Origin: Cotesia glomerata
Lineage: Eukaryota > Arthropoda > Insecta > Hymenoptera > Braconidae
Direction: 5' to 3'
DNA: 64,000 bases
NCBI RefSeq assembly: GCF_020080835.1
Contig: NW_025402108.1
Location: forward strand, 62,001 to 126,000
Part shown: one piece after another, positions 53,818 to 64,000 of the stretch
Numbering within the stretch: the stretch's first letter is position 1
Layout of the letters: each line of letters starts with the position of its first letter
The notes under the pieces: model-generated
What the model saw: only the letters and a program-made list of their open reading frames with translations
Databases searched by the model: none
What the model was told of the DNA's origin: nothing
Translations under genes and position numbers: made by a program

Positions 53818-55415
53818 TACCGCGATCGAGACAAACAAACCTACCCAGTCGAACAATCGGAGGTTTGGAAACGCGTAATTCCCGATGACGAAACAGATAA
53901 AATTCTAAAGGATAATCATGATCACCTGTTGGCTGGACACCCGGGTATCCAAAAAACATACGATCGAGTCGCGTCATTATTTTATTGGCCAAACATGTAT
54001 AAAGACGTTCGACAGTACGTTTAACAATGCCAAACATGTCTATTCCAAAAACCCGATACAATTCCCCCAACTCCTAAACCAGGTAGACGACCGATCACAG
54101 AACCTTGGGAATGTATCTCCATTGACGCTATAGGACCTATGCCTCGTTCAGTAAGAGGCAAAACTCACATTTTAGTCGCTTATGATGTTTATACTAGGTA
54201 CCTCGAAGCCGAGGCAGTCACTACACTGACTGGGAAGGGAGTTGTTGATTTTTTACGCAGGGTATTCGCCACTTGGGGAACCGCTCGAGTCATTATATCA
54301 GATAACGGGACGGAATTTTGCAAAAAACTTGTTGACGAGTTCTGTAACGATCGAAAGATCAATCATGAATTAACTCCAACATACCACCCTCAGTCTAACC
54401 CAGTAGAAAGAGTAAACAGAAATCTTAAAATTATGATTAGATCTTATTTAGTTAAAAAACAAAATATTTGGGATCAATATCTTTTTGAATTAAAGTACGC
54501 GTATAATACATCGATTCATAGTTCTTTAAACGTTAGTCCCGCTTATCTTAATTTTGGTAGGGACCCGATTTATCTAGACCAATATAGAGACAAACTTGAT
54601 GTAAAAGCTGTTGATGATTCTAAATCTAGGGAGGATATGCTGAAGTATATTGATGAAATGAGACATTACGTAGAAAAATGTATGAATAAATCCAAGAGCG
54701 TAGACGAGCATTAGATCCACCGAAACCACCCGTTGACCTCCCGTTAGGCACAGAAGTTTATATTAGAAATAGAAAACTAAGCAGAGCTATTGATGGTATC
54801 TCTTCTAAACTATTACCTTATATGAGAGGGCCTTTCTTTATAAAATCTTATATTTCTGCTTCAATGGTTGAGTTGGTGAATGAGAGTGGTGAAAGCATGG
54901 GAAATTTTCATATTTTTACTTTAAAAATTCCTCGTAGATTGAATAGAATTAATAAAGCAATAATTGACACAGTGAAGATGGACAACAACGAGTCAACAGG
55001 AGTTACTGATCCGAAAGCATCGGCCTCACCTATGCGGCGAATCAAGAGCGAGCTAAGACCAAGCTATATCCACTGGCAATACGTGGATCACGATGAAAAA
55101 CTAAAAATTGAAAATGCCAAGCGACAGGACGAACTATCTGAGCTAGAATGTAGTGACACCACCTCGGAAGAGCCGGTCACTGTCATTTCGCAGGCACGAA
55201 CTGACGTGGCAGTCATCGACGATCTTGAAACTATCTTAAATTTAGAGATTTCCGAGCCAGAAAGGGTATCCGCACCCAACAGGTCAGCTAAACCGACACT
55301 CAATAGATCAAGTGCACTTTCCGAGACCGCAAGACAGTTGAATGGATGTGGAACCACTGCTTCGCTTGCAAGACCCCACATCCAATGTATGATTCAAGAT
55401 GTGGACGCTGCTTGA
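53818..55415 (+). pseudogene. Gypsy Pol: integrase and C-terminal tail
   Basis: Resumes pol with the HHCC zinc region (NHDHLLAGHPG, CQTC), interrupted by TAA at 54022-54024. The catalytic core has Asp in CISIDAIGP, Asp in IISDNGTEF and Glu in NPVERVNR (54100-54420). A frameshift near 54710 moves the rest into another frame. That part has the GPY-like end (LLPYMRGPFFIKSY, near 54805) and an acidic/Ser-rich tail to 55415. The enzyme would insert the cDNA. The 4-bp duplication at the element ends is its footprint. Confidence 0.9.
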
Positions 55416-56233
55416 CGCGTGTAGGCAAGGCCAAGAGCAACCTGGGAAGCACCCAATATCTTCCTTAAATGTAGAACCCAGACATCGAGCGTGATAGTTA
55501 ACTTAAAGGAAGCGATCTACGAGTAATTAACAAGTCTTATTATTAATATTCATTTAGAGTGATTAGTTATTACAAAAATCGCGTTCCTTAAGTAAAACGC
55601 AGTAGTATATTTAGTCCTGTTTTGATATTTTTTTTACTAGAAGTTAAGAAGTTTTATTATCAGATTCATTTAAAGTTCATGATATTTATTATATTTGTAC
55701 TCGAATAATTTATGTACGTTCACTTATCCAAATTATGTTCTTTTATATTTTTCATGTTACGAGTGTTTAAAGTTAAAAAATATTGTAACTCTTGTTATTA
55801 TATTTCGCATTACATGTATCAAGAGGAAGTGACCTCCATGAACCAAAGCTCTATTTAAAATTAGGCTAACGTTGGAAACAACATCGTTATTTAAAATGAT
55901 AATTATCATATAAGTAAACTTATTATTTAATTATTAAATAGAACCAAGATGCTATAAAAAATATTTTTTGTTTCTAGAATAAGGTAATACATGTTTCATA
56001 ATTGATATTTCAACTTATTATTATTCATTCAATGTTATAAAAAGGTATAACCAAATTTGTAATTGACAGTTGTCAAATAAAATTAAAGATTGGTAAATGA
56101 ACAGCAAAAATTAATTCCGTTTAGGATTATAGATAGCAGCTCAAAAATTTGTTTCAGGTGCATTGATCCGTTGCTCTAAATGGATATTGAGCTAGCCACA
56201 ACTAAAGGTGCAGCCACCTCAAGCCGAGGGGAC
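55416..56233 (+). other. Gypsy 3' non-coding region with polypurine tract
   Basis: No env-like ORF. Just before the 3' LTR the sequence AAGCCGAGGGGAC (ending 56233) is the likely polypurine tract. Confidence 0.65.
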
Positions 56234-57339
56234 TGCAACGTGGCCAGTTGGCTCACACTGGGTAAACGCCAATTTACCACCTGATACCAAACGTTTGCTG
56301 ATAACATGTAAGTCAGATTATAAATTAGATGATAACTGTTAATAGTACGAAAATCGTTGAGAGTGGCGCTAGAGCGTATCCCCACTACTCAATGTTAATT
56401 AATGTACGCGGAAGCCGCGTGCAGGCAGTCTTTGTTCAACCCCCATAATGTATACTTCTGTAATTGATATATTTATTAAAATATAAGTAATTATTTCACC
56501 GTGTTACAACGTGATGTTCGGTATTTTATTAATTTACACCGTCTATTAAATAATAACGGCATTTTAAACTATATTTGTACAATACGACTCTGATTATTAG
56601 TTAACAAGGAGTATGTCGTACATTAATTAAATAATACGACGCATATACAAGATAAATTTGCTTGGCATGTCGTGCACTCAAGAGGTCTCGAGTAGTCAGC
56701 CATTTTGTTGAGGAAAGCGTCGTTTCATTGTTCGAGGAAGATCCTGGTTTGTCGGTCATCTCGATTCAATCGTCTGTTCCTGAATCAGTAACCGGCCCAG
56801 CTGCAGCCACGAGGAATCTACCACCGCTGGACAACGTTAAAGCACACCGAAGTGGTAGTAGTACCTGTTGTAAGTCAGGTGGTATATTGGTAAGAATTGG
56901 ACGCGGTATTGAACTTACTTTGAGCTGTATTTTTTAATATTTGTATTTGACGACCATTTAGCTCTATTTTCCCAACTAAGCGATCAGCGGAGCAGTACGC
57001 GGTAGAGGTTGGTTTTGTATCGGAGCTGAACCCACTTTTCAACGAGTATCGCCACCCACGATTTGCCCTGGACCATATTCTTTACGCGAATTAAATCAAT
57101 TTAGCTATTTGTAGCTTTGAAAGCTATCGGCTTGATCCACCGTAAAATCTAAAGCTACAGGCATCTGGAGCAGCATCGACTCTTATAAGCTACGGCTTCG
57201 AGTTGGTTACACTCCGGGTGTAACGAGCGTGTCTTTTCGGCCCAGTTCGTAGTTAATTATTAAATATAAATTTAGATAATTTATTTTCGAATACAAAATT
57301 TATTTCACTCTACGAACAGTCGAGACCAGCCACGTTACA
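56234..57339 (+). repeat. Gypsy 3' LTR
   Basis: Same length as 45793-46898 and about 98% identical by eye count. It ends CGTTACA and is followed by the CGCA target copy. Confidence 0.93.
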
Positions 57340-57343
57340 CGCA

Positions 57344-57894
57344 TCGTAGTGGTGTCTTAACTGCTCTGACACGGCAATTTACCCACCCAATCCTTATTTT
57401 GCCTGTCTTTCCGAGTATCTTCTGCACTATTACTGCTGGCAATCGTACCGAAGCAGTTTGAGTACCTCTGTAGGCTGGACGAATTTTAATGACATCTTCA
57501 GGTATTTCGTAGTCATTTCCAGCTGCCTCTTGTAAGGCCTTCCGGACATCGTCTTTAGTTGTTTCGTCGTCAATGTCCCGGATTTCAAGCTGTTCCTCTG
57601 GGCCTTTACAGATGACTTGCGCTTCTTCTTTAAGGATGCTCTTGATGGTCTTCAGCAAAGCTTGTCCTTTGTCTGCGGTTTTTCTGGAAAGCGTAATGAG
57701 CATATTCCCATCATTCGTCTTTTGAACCTTGTCAACGACGTCACGGGTCTGATCTGGTGGGACATCTTTTTTAATCCGACGCAGTATCTCGGCATATTTT
57801 GCCTTCTCAACGGGTCGAATAATTAAGGCATCTGGTTTGGTGAATTTTCGCGGTTTTTTCCGCTTAGGCTCCGGCCGAGATTTTGTAGCGGGTG
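57344..57894 (-). pseudogene. LINE ORF1 (Gag-like), 5' part, truncated
   Basis: On the minus strand the frame is open from the A16 tract at 57910-57895 down to the Gypsy junction. It begins with a Lys/Arg/Pro-rich stretch (AAGCGGAAAAAACCG region), then a helical segment and KIRPAYRGTQTASVRLP, and reaches the first zinc knuckle (AVKTPLRC) just at the insertion. The natural start is missing; the ATG at 57703 is internal. It continues at 45792. Confidence 0.85.
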
Positions 57895-57910
57895 TTTTTT
57901 TTTTTTTTTT

Positions 57911-59095
57911 AATTACAATTGGCGCCCCACGTTGGGCGCCAGTGTAACGGGTGTTTTACTTCCCGCACTTTTAGCCCCTGATTAAATTTAACTAACAACA
58001 ATATATTAACAAATGACTCTAAGATTAACAAGGGCGCCACCAGGATTTTGTATCTCGGTTCCTGGAACCGGAAACCAGAGCTGAGCGTATAATCTACAGG
58101 GAGAGAGAGTGGAGGAAGGTGATCTGAAAGAAATAAATTTTTATTTAACAAAAATGACCGGTATTTATTTAACAACAAAATTAACAACTGTGCACTTGCA
58201 CTTACAATTAACAACTTAAGACTACAGCCTAACTAACGGCTGACCAGGACTTCTTAAAACTAACAAAAATTCTTAATCTTACAGTACCCTCATATGGAGC
58301 GTCTATACTGCAGTTTCTAACTAAGTCGCGCTGTCCACTGGACCCGCACGCTCTATCAAAATTCTTAATCCTGACGGTACCCTCTTATGGAGCGTCTATA
58401 CCGCAGTTTCTAACTTACTGCCGCTGTACCCCACTTGGCGTCTATACAACGGCTTCTATCAAAATTCTTAATCCTGACGGTACCCTCTTATTGAGCGTCT
58501 ATACCGCAGTTTCTATCTTACTACCGTGGTACCCCACTTGGCGTCTATACCACGGCTTCTAACTTACTACCGTTGTACCCCACTTGGCGTCTATACAACG
58601 GCTTCTAGGATTTCCCGCCCCGGAGTCAGATGGACTCAAGCGTGCTCAACGTGCCTCTTGAGCGGTACTATCTCACACACACATTACCCACGCGTCTCCA
58701 CACACATATCCCGCTCACACACACAACTGACTCTACTTTACTTTTATTTCCGGATTACAAAATTACTCCAAAAAAGTCAACGTTCAATTCTTACTAAAAT
58801 TATTCAGTCATTAGCTTACAATAAAACTCATGAATTATCCTCACGATTAATAAATTTACTTCTTAAAATTTTCGGCTTAAAACCGACGCTTCTTTTATTC
58901 CAAATTTAACACGAGCTTAACTCTGCGCATTAACTTAAATTCTTTCGAAGAACATTCTTTATAAAATTAACTAAATTTTTACTCGGACGTAATCCACACT
59001 GATAAATAGTTTTTATAAATACCTCCAATAATAATTTTAGTCTTCCATAGTTCAATATATAAATGACCACGTGGAATTTTTCGATTTATAAATAA
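57911..59095 (-). mobile_element. Older LTR-element remnant: LTR end plus tRNA-Lys primer site
   Basis: On the minus strand an LTR-like region ends CCCGTTACA (57943). One base later comes TGGCGCCCAACGTGGGGC (57941-57924), the same tRNA-Lys primer site as in the Gypsy element. Its upstream part contains ATCCTGGTGGCGCCC (near 58025-58045) and a long-LTR family core. The LTR start is missing because a Helitron begins at 59096, and the internal region is missing because the LINE begins at 57894. So this remnant predates both. Confidence 0.65.
58270..58615 (-). repeat. Tandem ~100-bp mini-repeats in the LTR remnant
   Basis: GAGCGTCTATAC, GCAGTTTCTA and ACCCCACTTGGCGTCTATAC recur three to four times. 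The same motifs in inverse orientation (TAGACGCTCCAT) occur in copy a near 12690-12770. Confidence 0.8.
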
Positions 59096-59125
59096 CTAGC
59101 CGTTACCCGCCCGCTTCGCGTGGCA
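59096..59125 (-). terminator. Helitron 3'-terminal hairpin and CTAG end
   Basis: On the minus strand: CACGCGAAGCGGGCGGGTAA then CGGCTAG, next base T. The hairpin acts as the rolling-circle transposition terminator, not a transcription terminator. Confidence 0.8.
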
Positions 59126-60011
59126 TAAAATACATGCCAAGTGAAAGAAATATTAAATTATGTTATCTAGCTGCCTAATTATTTATCATGAACGGATTTT
59201 ACGAAATTAAGACACCCTTAACTACTTAGGGTCTTATCGATTTATATGAGTTAAAATAATAAATAACACAGCTTTCCACATCACCATGGAGGTACTGTGT
59301 CGTACGATGCTTTCCCATTATTTTACATGGCGGGATTCCCAGTAGGCCTACACCATGGATCGACGTGAGTGTCAATGCCATCAAGTTTAGAATTTGTTAC
59401 ACATATCAAATCTATATAAATATAGATTGGATATAAACAACTTAAACCTAAGCATCAATACTCTGTCGTGCTAAATAAAAAGACAGTAATTTAACTTATA
59501 TCTTTTTTATTAACTAATTCTAAAAGAACAATGGTTATAAATTTAAAACTATGAACTTTTTACCATATTGCTATCATTTTCTATTTTATCATTGTTCTTA
59601 TTTTTATACTGTTATTATTTTCATAGTTTTAAAATTTTTTTGATCACTAATTTTGTATATTAGAAACGTAAATTAAAATCCAAAAAACACATTGTTCATA
59701 GTTTTAGCTTTACAATAAACCTGAAAACTATTAAAATATATTATTTATTATATCTATTCGTTTTCAATCTATAAATGTATCTAATCAATTAACACTAAAC
59801 AAAATTGAAAGCTTGATAAACATTTCTTTTGTAACAGTAAAAAGAAATTATTATATAGATAAAATATTTAAAATAATTGAATTAAAAACCATTCTAGCGG
59901 TAGATCCAAAAATTTTTTTAAATTTTAATATTTATTGATTGGATTACTGTTTATTTTCTGATTCTATCGATCTAATTTAAAGAAATTATTAATATAGTCA
60001 AAAATAGAAAA
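59126..60011 (-). other. Helitron 3' non-coding region
   Basis: A+T-rich sequence between the RepHel stop and the terminal hairpin. No ORF was seen. Confidence 0.6.
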
Positions 60012-61995
60012 TTAAATACTTAAAACTTCTTTATATACAACATTCTTCGTTTTTCCTATTGGTTGAAGAATGACCAAGCTGTCAGGTGAACTTACTCTTG
60101 AGCATGCCACGTATAGTTGGCCATGAGAGAAACAGTCATTTCTTAAATCAATACCAGTCATCTTTAAACTCTGCCCTTGTGCCTTGTTAATCGTCATGGC
60201 ATAACAAACTTTGACAGGAAATTGCAGACGTTTAAATTCGAAGTGGTAATCTGATGGAATCAGAGGGATCCTTGGAATGAATACAGTTTCTCCTTCATAT
60301 TTTCCGGTGAAAATCATGGCTTCAATGACATTTTTGTGTAAGACCTTGACTTGAAGCCTGGTACCATTACATAATTTTGGCGGATTTAAATTGCGGAGCA
60401 ACATTATTGGAGTGCCAATCTTGAGTTGAAGAACATGAGGTGGTATCCCTGGTGGATTGAGTGTGTGTAAGAATTCAACAGGATAGTGGACAGCTTCTTC
60501 ATCCTCCAGTACTTTGTCCACCGATTCATATCTTACTTGCTCAGTTGGCAGTTTCTCCAGCAAAAAGTTGTTAATACAATTGACTTGTTCATTGGTTGGT
60601 GTGAGGATGGCTCTCTCCTTTAACCATGAACTACAATTATCGCCAGCTTTGTCAATATTCGGGTATATTTTGTCAGTCAAGGTGATTAAATCTGGGACAG
60701 TTTCACAATTAATATAGGACACGTTTATTCTTCCGTCTTCTTCCGGAATTTGGCCATCACCTATATCAATCAGTATTTTTGAAAACTCTTCTGCTTTCGA
60801 ATTTGGCTGAAGATGAACACGCATATTGATAGTCAAAGATAAAACTTTGACCGAAGGCCATAAAATTGATGACTTAATACAGGCTTTAACTTCATCTGCA
60901 CGTGTTCCTCGTGGCACAACAGGCAAAGTTTGTCTAAAATCACCGGCCAAGAGAACAATTACTCCTCCCATAATTCGGTCGCAACCTCTAATATCTTTGA
61001 GCAATCTGTTTAGAGCTTCAATACCATTTTTGTGAGCCATAGTGCATTCGTCCCAGATAATAATTTTTGTTTCTCGCAGCACATGAGCCATATCACTCTG
61101 TTTAGAGATGTTACAAAGTGGAGACTCAGAATAACCTAAATTGAGAGGTAATTTAAAGGCAGAGTGAGCTGTTTTACCTCCGTCTATCAAAGTCGCAGCA
61201 ATTCCTGAAGAAGCAACGGCTATAGCGATGTTTTTTTCACTCCTGATTTTCGCAAGCAGTAAATTGATTAAAAACGTTTTTCCAGTACCACCTGGAGCAT
61301 CAAGAAAATACAACTGCCCAGAATCAGATATAATCGAATTTAAAATTTCATTGTAAACTTTTCTCTGTTCTAGATTTAATTTAGGAACATTTTCAGCTAC
61401 AACTTTAGTTAAATAGACGGTGTCGTAAGCCAATTCACGCAAATATTGACGATTAGTGACAATAAACCTTTCATCTCGGGTTGGAGAGTGGAGGCCGAAC
61501 TGAAGAAGTGTTTTTCCAGACATTGATATAACAATATCTTCAAGTAGTATGAGACATTTGTTGTAAATAACGTCAAGTAACAGCTCAACATTTCCACCGT
61601 CTCGTTCTACCTCTCTAATAATATCTTCTGAAAAATAATCTCGATATTTCTCCCATAATTTCGATGGGTCGTCAACATGACAAAAAACTAACATAATGGC
61701 AAACAGCTCACGGATCTTGTAGGGCGAATCAGAGATGCAAGCTTCATCCAGAGTGCGATACCAATTAGCGTCATCTTCTAGAAGACCAAGTGCTCTACAT
61801 GCTGCTTGAAATGTTGGATGAATCACTCCATCAACAGTTTTCAAAGCAGAAAATGATGTAGGACCTCGAATCTCATGTAGGAGAAGACGCAGGTGATAAC
61901 ATTCAGTATTTCCGGGATGCACGGTATAAACTCTACCTAAAACTTGATCTCTCTTGACTCCTAAATAACCTGAAACAACCTTATCTTTTTTCTTC
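60012..61995 (-). pseudogene. Helitron RepHel, helicase half
   Basis: About 650 codons downstream of the frameshift near 61995. After a conserved lead-in (VYTVHPGN, LLLHEIRGPTSF) come the Pif1-type superfamily 1B helicase motifs: Walker A GGTGKT (near 61283), ASSGIAATL, Walker B IIWDEC, LLAGDFRQTLPVVPRGT, TMRVH-like and the C-terminal AMTINKAQGQSL and YVACSRV. It would unwind the transposon during rolling-circle transfer. All core motifs look intact. The ATG at 61922 is only the first Met after the break. Confidence 0.92.
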
Positions 61996-64000
61996 TATCA
62001 AAGCGGTTATTTTTCCATACGTAATAAGCTGGAACTTCAACATACAAAAGAGTTTTTGCAAAGTCATCAACTTGGCAAAGCTCAAAAAAAGCCATTAGTG
62101 TTGTTTTTTTTGGATTAATTACTTTGTCAATCACATCTTGCTCAGTAAAATAAATTCTTTGACCATTTTCAAGATGTACAGCAAGATGCATCACCGAAGG
62201 AAACCTGTCATGAATAGGAAAACGAAATATTCGCCAGACTGCTTCAGAGCTACTGATGTAACGTCCCGCCTGGTACTTCGTCACCTCATCAAAATCCTGA
62301 ACGGTAAACGATGCTTGGTCAGATCCTTTATTTAAATAATTACAGATGTATTTTATGGCTTTTACGGAGTTACAACTCTCAACATTAACATGAGTCCCGA
62401 AGGTATGGGATAGAACGGGATTGTACGGCACTATCCATCGGTTGTCGATTTCAACTCCGTTAAGTTTGAAAGTTTTTCCTCCGTCTGCTGGTGATCGTCT
62501 ACGATACTTGGGATATCCGTCATCTCCTGTTTGAGTTTCTTTTAAAAATTCCTTTGGGTCGCCTTTTGTGCACTTACCATCAACCATACAGGGTGATTTT
62601 AAGTTGAAAGATCCACATGGACCGTGAACCATGGTTGTCTTGATAATTTGATAAAGATCTGGATTTATGTCTGGATCAGGTAACTCAGCGCAGATAATTT
62701 GGTCAATAGACTCTGGTCTCATTTTCTCTTCTAACCATAATAGAATATGAACATGAGGGAGTCCACGTTTTTGCCATTCTATGGTGTACATGTGACACCT
62801 AGTGTCACCAAAGATACGACCTACTGTAAGAAGTTTTATCATATGTTTCACTTTCACATTGAAAACCCTCGCTACGATGTCATGTCTATCATAAGACTGT
62901 TGACCTTCACTCAAAAGCTGCGTTATTTCCGGCCACTTAGGATTGCAGGTGAATGTTATAAATAAATCTGGCCGTCCATAATGACGTACATAGGTCATTG
63001 CATCTTGAGTTCGCTCATGCATGTAACGGGGTCCTCCAGTAAAAGAAGAAGGCAACACAACCATTTTTCCCATTGTTGATAATTGTTCATCATTTTTTGA
63101 CAAAGCATCTTTCAAGTGAACGTATTCCTCACTTCTCAGTTTTTTTTGGTTGTTACGAATATAGTTAAGTCTTTCAGTCTCAATTTTTGCGTACATGTCA
63201 ACTAAAAATTGATTTAAAAGATTGCGGAATCGCAATAAATAGCACACTTCATTCTCACGCTCCATAATCCTAAAGCTGTAAAATTCTGAAGCAGATACTG
63301 TCTTATCGAGAGGCAGTTTAGTCGTCTCGTCACGCTTAGATATATTGATGTGATAGCCATCTTCTCCATAACAGAACATCAAAGGATATTGTAAAGCATC
63401 ATATGAGCGGTGTGTTTCACTAATTCGCATCAACTTATTGTCTCTACTGTGAAGAACAATGTCTCTTTTTTCGAAATCCTGTCCGACAATGAGAACTGCA
63501 ACTTCTTTTGCCTGAGGAGCATTAAAACGGCCCTTATGTTCTCCAGCCGGTTTTCTGTCAGCATTAATTATTACTTTGAAGTCTTTTTGATCTTTAGGAA
63601 TTGAATCTATTGCAGCCTTAAAATCCTTAAGATATTTGTTATGCTGATATAACAACTTCTGCAATTGATGAACTAATTCCGGATAAACGCCAGGATAAAT
63701 TCCACAACGGATGTCTCTTTCATGACATTCATCACCAACAAAGTATATTTGAAGAAAAGAAGGCTTTTGGTTAGGTTCAGACATCAAGCTGCCTATTCTG
63801 TGATAAACCTGCCCTTGAACTTTGAAAGTTGGCATAAAATTTCCTTCTCTTACCTCTTTGGCTCCAAAAGATGTCATTTGGAAACATCCATTATACTTAC
63901 GGGTATTTTTTAGAAAATGTTCTGACAATGGATCCTGATGAGTCAATAAGCTGTGTAAAGGTTCAGGATGGAGGCCAAGCTTAGAAAGTTGAACTTTACC
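61961..64000 (-). pseudogene. Helitron RepHel, N-terminal and HUH endonuclease half (open to window edge)
   Basis: The frame is open from the right edge of the window (KVQLSKLGLHPEPL at the extreme right) to 61961, where a one-base loss in an A run (near 61995) ends it early. It contains the Helitron-like N-terminal domain, the HUH metal-binding motif in GLPHVHILLWL (near 62750) and the two catalytic tyrosines in KYICNYLNKG (near 62345; Asn replaces the more usual Lys between them). The domain nicks and religates single-stranded DNA. The true start is beyond base 64000. Confidence 0.9.

Larger units (their letters stand above)
45793..57339 (+). mobile_element. Ty3/Gypsy LTR retrotransposon inserted in LINE ORF1
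   Basis: LTRs of 1106 bp each (45793-46898 and 56234-57339; TGCAACG...CGTTTCA/CGTTACA) differ at about two dozen positions by eye. A tRNA-Lys primer site, gag, a -1 frameshift signal, and protease-RT-RNase H-integrase in Gypsy order follow. The 4-bp target duplication is AGCA (45789-45792) against CGCA (57340-57343, one mismatch). Removing the element together with one copy of the target rejoins the LINE ORF1 frame across a zinc knuckle. Pol carries three in-frame stops, a frameshift, a mutated RT catalytic box and a 2.1-kb insertion. No env-like ORF is seen. Confidence 0.94.
42512..57894 (-). mobile_element. R1-clade non-LTR retrotransposon (LINE), 5'-truncated, split by a Gypsy element
   Basis: On the minus strand: ORF1 5' part (57894-57344), an 11.5-kb Gypsy insertion, ORF1 3' part (45792-45553), ORF2 (45556-42773), a 3' UTR and a poly-A tail (T run 42512-42527). 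ORF1 with three CCHC-type zinc knuckles, and ORF2 with APE endonuclease, RT and a C-terminal Cys-His motif, are R1-clade features. The ORF1 frame is still open at 57894, where an A16 tract joins it to an older LTR remnant, so the 5' end is truncated. Confidence 0.88.
59096..64000 (-). mobile_element. Helitron, 3' end at 59096, 5' end beyond window
   Basis: Encodes a RepHel protein (HUH nuclease plus Pif1-like helicase) on the minus strand. The 3' terminus is recognisable as a GC-rich hairpin (CGCGAAGCGGGCG) followed by GGGTAACGGCTAG and then T, which matches Helitron ends (CTRR with insertion 5' of T). Helitrons move by rolling-circle transposition and make no target duplication. Confidence 0.9.

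Noticed and set aside
1..64000. CRISPR arrays, bacterial operons, tRNA or rRNA genes
   Set aside because: None seen. The regular repeats are satellites or LTR mini-repeats, and the tRNA-like strings are primer sites.

Overview
This window is eukaryotic and consists almost entirely of transposable elements, many nested in one another. The R1-clade LINE, a copia element primed from inside the initiator tRNA, a full-length Polinton/Maverick, a Helitron, a DIRS-like element and the strong A+T bias together point to an arthropod, most likely an insect. An A+T-rich hymenopteran would fit, but no host gene is present to test this. I see no tRNA, rRNA or CRISPR array, and no single-copy host gene.

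Layout. 1-3376: right part of a DIRS-like element (reverse transcriptase/RNase H, tyrosine recombinase, terminal hairpin repeat). 3395-8504: A+T-rich intergenic DNA with several foldback elements, one a 140-bp palindromic MITE with TA target duplications. 8510-19614: complete Ty1/copia element (LTRs, CTTAG duplication). Its gag lies on two exons, a long-LTR unit sits in the intron, and a second 1-kb insertion splits pol. 19838-37066: Polinton/Maverick of 17.2 kb with AG...CT inverted repeats and a perfect 6-bp target duplication (CACGTA). All its genes are on the + strand: protein-primed DNA polymerase B, packaging ATPase, retrovirus-type integrase, minor and major capsid proteins, adenain-type protease and several accessory proteins. 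A solo LTR lies in its left repeat, a second MITE copy lies beside that repeat, and an LTR element with a 100-N assembly gap lies in its minor capsid gene. 37535-42511: two unrelated tandem satellites, a broken ORF fragment, a foldback and a (TG)n tract. 42512-57894: R1-clade LINE on the minus strand, whose ORF1 is split by a Gypsy element (45793-57339) with a 4-bp duplication. The Gypsy element's pol is in turn split by a 2.1-kb long-LTR unit. 57911-59095: older LTR-element remnant on the minus strand, cut on the right by a Helitron (59096 to beyond 64000, minus strand).

How the parts work together. Each autonomous element encodes its own replication set: RT and integrase for copia and Gypsy, RT and tyrosine recombinase for DIRS, endonuclease and RT for the LINE, HUH nuclease and helicase for the Helitron. 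The Polinton carries a virus-like set of polymerase, integrase, ATPase, capsid proteins and protease. Nearly all are now broken by stops, frameshifts, deletions or insertions. The Polinton protease, its pVI-like protein, two accessory ORFs, the DIRS recombinase and the LINE ORF2 remain as open frames.

The main discovery is the base-resolved Polinton with two related copies of an uncharacterised 'IQG' protein. The nesting order can also be read directly from target duplications: older LTR element, then LINE, then Gypsy, then long-LTR unit.
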